A stretch of 23,803 nt of DNA from CAYRVX01 sp964642165. Lineage in GTDB: Bacteria > Planctomycetota > Phycisphaerae > SM23-33. The DNA lies in contig CAZXOC010000087.1 of assembly GCA_964642165.1 (NCBI GenBank), positions 1 through 23,803 of the forward strand, given 5' to 3'. The notes beneath the pieces were generated by a model. It worked only from the letters and a program-made list of their open reading frames with translations. It was not told the DNA's origin and did no database searches. Below are positions 1 to 8,293 of the stretch, piece by piece. The position numbers and the translations under genes are program-made. Position 1 is the first letter of the stretch; every line of letters begins with the position of its first letter.

Positions 1-3000
1 TGTTGCCGTCGATGGCGACGGCGTAGCCGTAGCAGTCGTAGGGATCGCCGTCGTCGGCCGTGAGCTTGACGATGGTCTCGGCGTCGGGGTCGCCCTGGCG
101 GGAGAAGGAAACGAGCCGGTCGAGGTCATCGTAGACGTAGGTCTCGTTGTACTCGGTCTTGAGCAGGACCTGGCGCTGCGTGGGGTTGGAGTTGGCGTCG
201 TAGGTGTAGCGGAACTCGTCGGCGGTGACGTAGGAACTGCCGTCGACCCACTCCTGATGGACGATACGGCCGAACTTGTCCCAGCCCTGGTAGGAGCCGC
301 CGTTGGCGTAGTCGAGCTTCAGCCCATCAACGCCGACGCCGGGGAAGTTCAGTGCGGTCACGGTACTGGCACCGTCGTACGTGTACTCGGCATAGCGGGC
401 CGTCCCGGCGTCGTCGGCTGCGATGTTCGCGACGCGCGTCTTGGCGACGGGCGACGTGCCGTAGTTGTAATGCACGCTTCGACCGTCCGGGTAGACCACC
501 TCGTTGAGGCGCCAGTACTCGGTCGGCTCAGGGTAGGAGCCAGAGCGCTCATAGTAGAACTCGATCGACTGCGCGTGGGGGTGGTCCATGTCGCCAAGGT
601 TGGACTGGTCCAGCGCCATGACGCTGCCCCACTCGTCGTAGTAGTGGTGGAGCTGGTTGAGCACCGTGCCTTCCTCGGGCAGGCTCCAGCTCGTGACGTC
701 CTCGACGTGGCCATACTCGTCGTAGGTCCACTCGACCCGGCGGACGAAGTCGTCGACGGAGCTGTCGGGCGGCAGGTCGACCGTGTCGGAGAGCATCCGG
801 TTCATCGCGTCGTACGTGTAGGTGTGGATGATGCCGCGCTGGTCGGTGAAGGTCTTCTTCAGACCGTTGGCGTAGTATCCGTAGTAAACGCTCTCCTGGT
901 CGGGATACTTGACTTCGATGAGCAGGTCGTTCCGCGGCACGCCGGACCCGCCGTCGCCGTAGGAGTAGGTCGTCGTCTGGTCGCCGCTGTCGTTGACCGC
1001 CACCTCTGTCGCCAGCAGGCCGTCGTCGTTGTACGTGTACTCCGTGACGCGGGCGTCCTCGCCGACGACGTCCTCCGTCACCCGCCACTTCTGCCCATTA
1101 TCGTTATACTCGATCTTGGTCTGGATGCCCTTGTTGTCCTGCGTGATCGCCGGCCGCCCGTAGCCGTCGTATTGGGTCGCGGCGTAGATGTAGACGCCAC
1201 TGTTGGGCTGCGGTGTGGACGGCCGGTCTGGCGCCGAGGCGCAGACCCCGTGGTTGACGGTCACCGTCACGTTGCCCAGCGCGTCGTACCAGTAGTCCGT
1301 GTAGGACGTGCGCGACTCGTCGAGGCTCGTCCGCTGGCTCTGGATCGTTCGCAGCGTGCGTCCGGCCGCATCCCGCTCGTATGCCGTCTTCTCCACCCAC
1401 TGGCTGCCGTTCGCATTCTCCGCCAGAGTCTCGGTGAGAGGCTCGTCGAGCCAATTGAACCTCGTGATGCTGTGCGTCCCGTCCGGATTGCGCGTCTTGT
1501 AGAGCCGCCCGTACGTATCGTAGTAGTAGCTCGTCACCATGTACATCCCCTCCTCCGCCTCATACGTCTTCGACTGCTGAAGCCTGGGGCCGTCGTACGT
1601 GGTCTCCGTCCAGCCGAGGAGAATCACGTCCTTCATTGTTTCGGTCACCAGGGCCCGCCCGAGGGCGTCGAACTGCGTCACCTCCGTCGACGTTCCATCC
1701 GGCGCGACGGTCTTGTGCTGGCGTCCCTCGCTATTGTAGTAGTACTCCGTCGTCGCGTACTCCAGGCCCCCGTCGCCGGCCTTGAGCGAGGCCGTCGCGG
1801 TCAGCCGGTGCTGCTCAGCCCCAGTGCCGTCTCGCTCGTCATCGTAGTAGTGCACCGTCGTTGCGACGGGGGTGAGGTCTTCCGGCCCAGTTGCCTGCGA
1901 GGTCCCGGTAAGGCGACCGTTGGCATACTCGTACTTCGTGTAGCTCCGGTACTGCCCGGCCACCTTGGTGTATTCCCCCGTGACCATGCCGGCGCCGTTG
2001 TAGTCCGTGCCCCGGGTGACGTAGTCCGGCCTCGTCGTCCCTGTGAGCCGGCCGACCTTGTCGTACGCGTAAGTGGTCGTCAGGCACTGCTCGGCGTGCG
2101 TGACGTCGTATTCCCGGCTCGCGGACATCCGTCCGCGGTTGTCGTAGTCGGCCCCGCTGCGGGCGACGCAGATCGCGTTGTTCATGACTTCGGTCAGCGT
2201 GGCCTGGCCGAGGTTGTCCAACACCTGCGACGTTGTGGTCTCCCTGTCCGGCCAGGTGGTCTCCGTCAGCCGCCTCCGCCAGTCGTAGCCGTACGTGATC
2301 CGATAGGCTTCGCGTCGGCGGGGGTGGAGCGTCACGAGCTGGAGCGCGCCGTCCTTCTCCGGCCCGTAATAGGCATTGCTGCGGACGACGACCAGACGGG
2401 ACTGATTGGGCCCGACTTTCTCCTCCTCGACCCGGTCAAGGCTGTCGTACTCCGTCCTGCTGACCGTGCCGTCGGCATGGTTCACCTGATCCAGCCGCCC
2501 CGCCACGTCGTAGCTGTAGCTTGTGCTGAAGGAGACGGTGGCCGTGCTGATTTCAGTAAGCTCGATGTTCGCGAGGTCCTCGTAGTCATCGACGCGCCCC
2601 ACGCGCCCGCCGTGGTCGTACGCGGTACGAGTCATCGAGTGGACCTGGCTCTTGTCTTGGCTCATCGTGCCGGCGTATTCCTCGCCCTCGCGGCGGTCGT
2701 AGTAGGTGAACGTCGCGGGGAGNNNNNNNNNNNNNNNNNNNNNNNNNNNNNNNNNNNNNNNNNNNNNNNNNNNNNNNNNNNNNNNNNNNNNNNNNNNNNN
2801 NNNNNNNNNNNNNNNNNNNNNNGCCGAGGGATTGGCCGTAAGGATGGCCCGCCCTGCCTCGTCGTAGCGTGTGAAGGAACACCAGATCGCCTCCGTGACG
2901 GACAGCATGGACTGCCCGGCGAAGTTCGTGTAGACGATCTCCTCCGCGTCTCCCGGCCGCGTCACCGTCGTCTTCATCGCCCAGGCGTTGAAGCCGGTCG

Positions 3001-6000
3001 CCGGGCCGGGCTCCCCCTCGCCGTACTCCTCGGCCTGGTCGTACGCGTACACGTACTCGCCGGCCGTGTTGCCGCCGACGTCGCCGCCCGCGCCGCGGAT
3101 CCACTGCGTCTTGACGCGTCCGGCTTCGTACGTGAACGTCAGGTCGGCGTAGGGGGCCAGCTCGCTGTTCGACAGGCCGAGGGGCGCAGCTTCATCCCCG
3201 TCGTTGTCGCCGATGATCCGCTGGTACGATTCGGGGCCGACCACCGATGCGAGCATCGTCTCACCTTCGGCCCCGACGCCGTAGCGGTAGAGGGTCGTAT
3301 CCACGCCGCCGATCGTCGTGCCTCCTTCGTCTTTCTCGCGCGGCATGTAGTGGGTCACGACGGTTTCCAGGTCTCCGGCATCGGAGTAGTCGTACTCCGC
3401 CTCACTGACGATCACCCAGCCGTCCGACTCGCTTCCGCGGCGCAGCGTCACGGCGCCGAGCCTCTCGTCCTCGCGATACTGATACAGCCAGGATTCGTCC
3501 CCGCGCTTGACGGTGGTGATCCTTGGCCCGTCTCGGCTCACCGTCGTGCTGTTCCCGGCGGGATCTCTGTACTCCTGCAGAAAGGCCCGCTCGAGGCCGG
3601 ATCTCGACGCCTCGAAGCTGCTGAACATCCAGGCGCTGCCATCCGGCTCGGTCAGGGCGTAGCCGCAATCCTCCTCCATCCTGGCCTTGACGCCGAAGCG
3701 AGGGATGTAGTCCGTCCCGTCGTAGTCGAAGTACCGGGCCGCGGGGCCCTGGATGACCATGATCCCGTTGCCGGCGCGGACCAGGAAACGCTCGTTGACG
3801 ACGTGGTTGCCGTTGACCTCGCTGGCGACGAAGACGTACCGGTTCGTGTACGTGCGGCTGTGCCCCCAAGGCCCGCTGTAGCCGCCGGAGACCAGGTCGG
3901 CGTCCGTCACGGAGACTGTGCCGTCAGCCAGGCAGACCGCACCGGAGTACGCGTCAGGCTTCGTTGCAGAGAGGGCCGTCACCCACTTCGTCTCCACCTC
4001 GACGTAGTCCGAACCATCCCCGTCGTGGTCGACGTTCATCACGATCGTCAGGTCGGACAGCTCCTCACTCGGACGGACGGCCTCCAGGTACAGCGTGATC
4101 GCGCGCCCGTCGCCGCTTTCCCAGCCCAACTGCGCGGCGTCGTAGACTTCGGGCGATTCAGCCGTGCCCGGGGCGACGTAGTCTCCGCCGCCGTTGGCCG
4201 CCGCCGGGTCGCGCTGGTCGCCTTGCTCGGTCCAAAGCCTCAGGAACCCCTCTGCGGGGACGTACCCCTCGTTTTCGCCGGAGCCGATCGCTTCGAGCTC
4301 GTCCGGATCCGAGGCCTCATAGGTGAAGGTCCATCGGGCGACAGCCATTTCCTCCTCGAGGTCGGTTGTGTCGTCACCATCGATATCCTTCGGAAGGAGC
4401 AACTCCAGCTCGGCGAGGTGCTCCTTCAGGTTCGAGTCGTCGTCGGTTCCGGTGCGATCGTACCCATCGGCGAAGTCGGGGATCCCGTCGTCGTCCTTGT
4501 CGCCGTCGTTGACGAGGACAAACGTTGTCAAAGGCCCAGCGACTCGGACCTCATCCCAGACCGTGTAGCCGTCGGGGCCGGGCCCGTCCGGGTCGACCGC
4601 AACCTTGATCTTGTCGTTGTCGAGCACATCACTGACGCGCTCGACGTACAGCGTCACGGTGTCTTGCTCTGGGCTGAAGCCGAGCGCAGCCAGCTCTGCT
4701 GCTGCGAAGTACTCAGGCTCTTGCGCGCCGTGTGTCGCCGTCACGAAGCGGCTCTTGCCCGTCTCGCCTTCAGCCGTGAAGGAACGCTCCGCGTCGTCGG
4801 TCGCACCGACGGGCCGCGTCCAGAGCCGCAGGCCCGGAGGGAGCTCCTCATTGGCAGGATCCGAAGCCTGATACAGGATCTTCACGCGAGCCACGTCCAG
4901 GTCAATCTTCGACAAGGTGATGGTCAGCGGCGCAAGGACCTGACCCTCCACTGACTCGTCAGCGTAGTCGATGATCCCATCGTCATCGCTGTCATCGTCG
5001 TTGACCGGCACTGGCTCTGTGAGATCCAGTTCCGCGTCCACGACCTCGATGAAGCCGGTTGACCAGTCCCCAATCGAACAAGTATCGTGGAAAACCGTTA
5101 CGCCACTTCCCGCCGCATCTGTCGCCTTGCGGATGCCTTCCAGATAGAAGGTCCCTTCGCGGAAGGGGTGCCTCCCTTGCATCTCCGTCTCCCAACCATC
5201 AGCCAACTCTTGATCCGGCTGAATGAAGTCATCGTTCATGCTGCGCTTTTGCGTGCCGTCCTTCTTCCAGATCCGGATGGTCCCGGGGGCGGGTTCGTAC
5301 GGACTGGGAAACGCTGTCTTCGCGGGCTCAGACGCACAGTAGGATAACGACAACTTGTCTTGCGGGTCGAACGAGTCGACGCGAAGCGCGAAAGGCACGA
5401 AGGAGGGCGTCGACGCGTTGATCTTGTCGTCCTCGTCGTCGGGCAAGGCATTGAGATTGAATCCATCGGCGAAGTCNNNNNNNNNNNNNNNNNNNNNNNN
5501 NNNNNNNNNNNNNNNNNNNNNNNNNNNNNNNNNNNNNNNNNNNNNNNNNNNNNNNNNNNNNNNNNNNNNNNNNNNNGTCAGACCGGTCGGGACGGGTGGA
5601 GCTTCCACGTCAGCCGTGGCGGAGAACCTGCTCTCCTCGTCCCGGCTCTCCTCGTTCCCGTCGACGGCGGTGACGTAGTAGTAATAGTCGAGGCCGGGAG
5701 CAAGGGGGGTCGCGTCGACGAAGGGGTCCCCCTGCTCTGCTTGTGAGAGGCCGAAGTCCACGAGGCGAGGCTCGGCCGTCGTGGAGCCGTCTCGTCAGTA
5801 GACGCGGTAGCTCTCCGCGCCGGTCACGCTGTCCCACCAGAGCGCAACGCCGTCCGCGGTGATCTCCGCGTCCAGGTTCGCCGGCGGATCGATGGTAACC
5901 GACAGCAACAGGCGCGGCTCCAGGTTTTCCAGGCCGTGCCAGGATGGGGGCGGACAGGTCGGCCCGGCCGGATCGCCGCTCCGGATGCCGAGAGACTCGA

Positions 6001-6040
6001 TGAACCCGTGGACCTGCTTGCGTACCCGTTGCCTGCGCAT
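1..6040 (-). CDS. Giant secreted YD/RHS-repeat surface protein with LEPR leader (3' end beyond window; in-frame TGA at codon 82)
   Basis: The start at 6040 is an ATG 6 bases after an AAGGGG ribosome site. Residues 1-48 hold a basic leader and the motif LENLEPRLLLS, the planctomycete LEPR-XLL export/anchoring signal. A fibronectin-III-like domain follows (about 52-120). Next come Asp-rich calcium-binding stretches of the DDDG.PDFADG type alternating with beta-domains, as in thrombospondin type 3 repeats. The RHS leader module (GPWGHSRTYTN, near 3850-3930) leads into a long run of YD repeats (YDYSDAG, YDEAGRA, YDVAGRL, YANGRLTG) down to about base 130. The last visible residues look like the start of an FG-GAP repeat. 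TGA at 5795-5797 interrupts the FN3 domain, but the same frame stays open to base 1. Two N gaps (2723-2822, 5477-5576) lie inside. The protein is probably exported and cell-surface; its substrate or partner is unknown. The RHS family is certain; the integrity of the gene is not. Confidence 0.85.
2723..2822. other. Assembly gap (100 N) within the RHS repeats
   Basis: This is a run of exactly 100 N, the usual scaffold placeholder, so the true length is unknown. The reading frame is the same on both sides, but this cannot be taken as proof of continuity. It falls among YD repeats, where assemblers often fail. Confidence 0.97.
5477..5576. other. Assembly gap (100 N) between the FN3 and calcium-binding regions of the RHS gene
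   Basis: A 100-N placeholder. The left side resumes in the same frame with DFADGFNLN, a calcium-binding-type repeat that recurs further on in the protein (PDFADGYD), so a repeat-induced assembly break is likely. Confidence 0.97.
5795..5797 (-). other. In-frame TGA inside the FN3 domain of the RHS protein
   Basis: The frame reads ESYRVY, then TGA, then RDGSTTAEPRLVDFG and on to YYYYVTAVDG, which is one continuous fibronectin-III-like domain. The stop therefore cuts a domain rather than ending one. Causes to weigh are an assembly or sequencing error, a recent nonsense mutation, or readthrough; the base after TGA is C, a context known to be leaky. Confidence 0.85.
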
Positions 6041-6188
6041 GATCGACCCCTTTGCTCATGTGAAGCCGCTTCAACCCTTACCGCCCGAAGGAAGACCTGC
6101 CCACACAGGATGCAGACCCCAGCGGGACGACACACGCCCACTGGCATGTATCCGCGGGACCCCGAACAAGCCGCCCCGCTGATCGACC

Positions 6189-6217
6189 TTGCTAGGCCGG
6201 ATCGCGTCTCGTGTCAA
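6189..6217 (-). promoter_or_regulatory. Probable sigma70-type promoter of the RHS gene
   Basis: On the minus strand TTGACA (6212-6217) is followed after 17 bases by TAGCAA (6189-6194). The -35 box is a perfect consensus and the -10 box is weak. It lies about 150 bases upstream of the RHS start codon and points toward it. No clear terminator of the preceding gene is visible. Confidence 0.45.
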
Positions 6218-6257
6218 GGGGAAAATGTGCGATTCCCGGGATGCTCGGGACGCTCCG

Positions 6258-6800
6258 TCAGCCCCCGTGTCCTTGGTCCTTTGACCGGGGGCGAGGGCGT
6301 CGGAAGTCATGGTCGGTCCACCCGGCGCGGACTACCCGGAATCCCGCCGCGAGGGCCTTGTTTCGAAAGTAGTTGCAGACGCAGGACTTCTCGGAGGTGC
6401 CGTCGGCGCTCAGCACCCGCTGGAACCACGGCGGCTCAATCGTCTCCAGGACCCTGCGATCGCATCGCCACAGGCCGGCGTGCAGGGACTGCGGGTCCTT
6501 CCACGTATCGTTGCACGGCAGAGGATATTCGCAAGCGACCAACTCCCCTTCGGCCTCCAGGAACGGTCCGGTCCGCGGCGTCGGGCGGATATCGCGATCG
6601 GCAAAGATGAAGTGGTCGCATTTGCTCGGCAGCGCCAGGTGCTTCACGGCGGAGTTGTAGGCGCATTCCACGAACCGCTTGCTGTACCACTGGATGCGCC
6701 GGAAGCGATGCTTGACGGCCCAGAGGATCAACTCGGGCGCGACCAGCCGGTCCGGCCAGGCGGCGATCAGCAACATCGTCCTGGGTCCATCGACGGCCAT
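6258..6800 (-). CDS. Hypothetical protein, possibly a small GT-A-type glycosyltransferase
   Basis: A 180-residue protein without signal peptide or membrane segment. The start ATG at 6800 has a GAGGG ribosome site about 8 bases upstream. The N-terminus (MLLIAAWPDRL) is hydrophobic and could be the first beta-strand of a Rossmann-like fold. Residues 62-72 read DHFIFADRDIR: a hydrophobic strand running into D-R-D, the arrangement of the metal/nucleotide-sugar binding DXD motif of GT-A glycosyltransferases. The rest is rich in Trp and Cys (WYSKRFVECAYNS, CVCNYF). At 180 residues it would be short for a complete glycosyltransferase. It stands alone between a serine recombinase and the RHS gene, so it may be cargo of a mobile element. 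Gene status is likely; the enzymatic call is only suggestive. Confidence 0.6.
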   Translation of the reverse strand: MAVDGPRTMLLIAAWPDRLVAPELILWAVKHRFRRIQWYSKRFVECAYNSAVKHLALPSKCDHFIFADRDIRPTPRTGPFLEAEGELVACEYPLPCNDTWKDPQSLHAGLWRCDRRVLETIEPPWFQRVLSADGTSEKSCVCNYFRNKALAAGFRVVRAGWTDHDFRRPRPRSKDQGHGG

Positions 6801-6862
6801 CTGACTTGCCCTCTATGCGGAAAAGCGGAATCGGCGCACCCCTGCGCCTCCCACAGCGCACC

Positions 6863-6891
6863 ATTCTGCGTGACTGGCCCGGCCGTGTCAA
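6863..6891 (-). promoter_or_regulatory. Probable sigma70-type promoter of the GT-A-like gene
   Basis: TTGACA (6886-6891, minus strand), a 17-base spacer, then CAGAAT (6863-6868). It lies about 65 bases upstream of the start at 6800. The rest of 6801-7081 shows no credible gene on either strand. Confidence 0.5.
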
Positions 6892-7081
6892 CCCGGCGAG
6901 CACCCGCGCGCCGGGCTTCAGCGGCGTCTGCTGGACGCGCTTCAGATCCCAGCCGTTGGATGTGCTCGCGATTCCTGCACTCAGCCCCCTGGCGCCACCG
7001 GCCGCGTGACGGAGCGCGCGCGGTGACGCGCTGCGGACAACGCAGGCGCGGCCCCGTAGGCCGCCGGCGTGCTCCAGCCGG

Positions 7082-7699
7082 TCACTCGCTCAGTGCGGCG
7101 TACACGGCCTGCCGTGAGCAGTTGAACTTCGCGGCGATGTCCCTCACGGGTACACCTTGACGCCGCAGGCTGCGGGCCAGCTCGGCATTGACCTTTCGCT
7201 TGGCCTTGCTCCACTTCGGCCGCTGCCCCTTCCGCCGCCCGACAGGCAGGCCCTTGGCCTTGCGAGCAGCCACACCGGCCCGGATCCGCTCGTTGATGGC
7301 TTCCCGTTCCATCTGCGCCACGCCGAGAAGGACCGACGCGATGATCTGCCCCACCGAACCGTTCAGGTCGAGCTGCTCGCAGACGGACACCACGCGGATG
7401 CCCCTGTCGCATAGGTCGGCCAGGAGATTGAGCCCGTCCCGCAGGTTCCGCGCCAGACGATCGAGGCGGTAGACGATGACCGTCCCCACCTTGCCGGCAA
7501 AGACGTCCCTCTGGAGCCGCTTCATGGCCGGCCGCTCCAGGTCCTTACTGCTGATCCGATCCCGGTACCAGTTGACGTTGCCCATCCCGTGCGCCTGGGT
7601 GTACTCTCGTAGCGCCTTGGCCTGCGAATCGTCCCGCTGCGCATCCGTCGAGACCCTCGTGTACACCGCCGTGACCTTGCCCTTGCGTTGCTTCGCCAT
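7082..7699 (-). CDS. Serine recombinase of the resolvase/invertase family
   Basis: A 205-residue protein with the full length and layout of small serine recombinases (resolvases and invertases). The catalytic domain starts with AVYTRVSTDAQ, placing the nucleophile at Ser17. YRLDRLARN (around residues 77-85) supplies the conserved arginines, and QMEREAINERIRAG is the start of the long dimer helix. The C-terminus (VPVRDIAAKFNCSRQAVYAAL, roughly 182-202) is a helix-turn-helix for site binding. Such enzymes cut both strands at a short crossover site and resolve or invert DNA. The start ATG at 7699 follows an AAAGGGG ribosome site and a strong promoter. A cluster of direct repeats and palindromes lies just upstream (7831-7936) and could be its site. 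It sits 343 bases outside the left tRNA-Gly fragment, so whether it belongs to that island is unclear. Confidence 0.95.
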   Translation of the reverse strand: MAKQRKGKVTAVYTRVSTDAQRDDSQAKALREYTQAHGMGNVNWYRDRISSKDLERPAMKRLQRDVFAGKVGTVIVYRLDRLARNLRDGLNLLADLCDRGIRVVSVCEQLDLNGSVGQIIASVLLGVAQMEREAINERIRAGVAARKAKGLPVGRRKGQRPKWSKAKRKVNAELARSLRRQGVPVRDIAAKFNCSRQAVYAALSE

Positions 7700-7731
7700 C
7701 GCTGTCCCCTTTGGCTTCTGAGACCAAGCGA

Positions 7732-7759
7732 ATGGTAGCGGCCACGAGAGAGAATGTCA
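7732..7759 (-). promoter_or_regulatory. Sigma70-type promoter of the serine recombinase gene
   Basis: Minus strand: TTGACA (7754-7759), a 16-base spacer, then TACCAT (7732-7737). Immediately upstream is an A/T-rich tract (7758-7785) in an otherwise GC-rich region, like an UP element. The promoter ends about 33 bases before the start codon, giving a short leader. Confidence 0.65.
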
Positions 7760-7830
7760 ATAAATAATCTATACTCTATTGTGGGATCGGCAAGCATTCG
7801 TCCTGGCCGGTTGCCGCTGTTTCTTCGGGC

Positions 7831-7936
7831 GGGTGACCAACTCGGTGCTCCACGTGCTTGCGGGTGACCGTCTTGGTGCAGGATGGCGTTCCGGGATTGG
7901 CAGTCCCGATGCATCGGGATCGCTGGTGGCAGCGAT
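7831..7936. repeat. Direct repeats plus palindromes upstream of the recombinase gene (res-like region)
   Basis: Two 18-base direct repeats, GGGTGACCAACTCGGTGC (7831-7848) and GGGTGACCGTCTTGGTGC (7862-7879), match at 15 positions and start 31 bases apart. They are followed by a perfect 16-base palindrome TCCCGATGCATCGGGA (7904-7919) and an adjoining inverted repeat ATCGCTG-GTGG-CAGCGAT (7919-7936). Several two-fold symmetric subsites next to a resolvase-type gene are what a res site looks like. That function is inferred from position. No credible protein gene is seen in 7760-8041. Confidence 0.5.
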
Positions 7937-8041
7937 TGGCAAAAGGGGCCGCCGGAATGGAGCCGTCGCGCAAGGCTTTGGGGGTGGCGTGGTTGGCAAG
8001 CGATGACGCCGCCTGGCAGCGCATCTCGCTGCATGTCGCAA

Positions 8042-8083
8042 ACAGCGGGCGAAGGGACTCGAACCCTCAACAACCAGCTTGGA
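8042..8083 (-). repeat. Left 42-bp direct repeat: 3' fragment of tRNA-Gly(UCC), possible att site
   Basis: Read on the minus strand this is the anticodon-to-3'-end part of a tRNA: the anticodon bases UCC, AA, the 3' anticodon stem GCTGG, a 5-base variable loop, a TPsiC arm (GAGGG-TTCGAGT-CCCTT) and the 3' acceptor strand CGCCCGC plus T. The identical 42 bases recur at 19203-19244. Upstream (8084 onward) the sequence no longer matches the tRNA; neither the 5' acceptor strand nor a D-arm pairs with this end. The break lies in the anticodon loop, a classic integrase crossover position. Bases 8084-8188 hold no recognisable gene. Confidence 0.85.
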
Positions 8084-8188
8084 GGGACACCCGCTGGGGG
8101 TTTCCGACTGGCTGCAAAGCCACGTGTTTCCAGCGTCTTACCACGATCTGCCGTTCTCGAAAGGCTTCACGTTCTTTGTCAGAGCAAC

Positions 8189-8293
8189 CGCGGCAACGTG
8201 TGCCTGACCAGGAAGGCCGTGCTCGCCTTCGACTCAACGGGCCGACAGATCGACCGAATCAGCGTCCCCGTGCTCTCGATGAACGTCTGCTTC
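8189..8293 (+). pseudogene. Fragment of an SMP-30/gluconolactonase-like gene
   Basis: The plus strand encodes about 35 residues containing RGNV, KAVLAFDSTGRQIDRI, SVPV and NVCF. The SMP-30 domain of the gene at 11537-14347 reads RGNV, EAVLVFDPTGKQIARI, DVPV and NVCF in the same order. About 23 of 35 positions agree. The similarity stops abruptly after NVCF, where the intact domain would continue to its last propeller strand, and there is no start codon or upstream half. It is therefore a gene remnant, in the opposite orientation to the intact copy, overlapping the last ~35 bases of the sulfatase reading frame on the other strand. Confidence 0.7.

Noticed and set aside
257..4954. Very long plus-strand open frame opposite the RHS gene
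   Set aside because: Its translation is a Val/Arg/Leu-rich low-information sequence, and the minus strand encodes unmistakable YD repeats in every part of it. High GC and codon bias remove stops from the antisense frame.
5760..5797. Selenocysteine codon at the in-frame TGA of the RHS gene
   Set aside because: A weak GGCTC/GAGCC hairpin lies downstream, but the position is in a structural FN3 domain with no redox role and the hairpin is not convincing as a bacterial SECIS.
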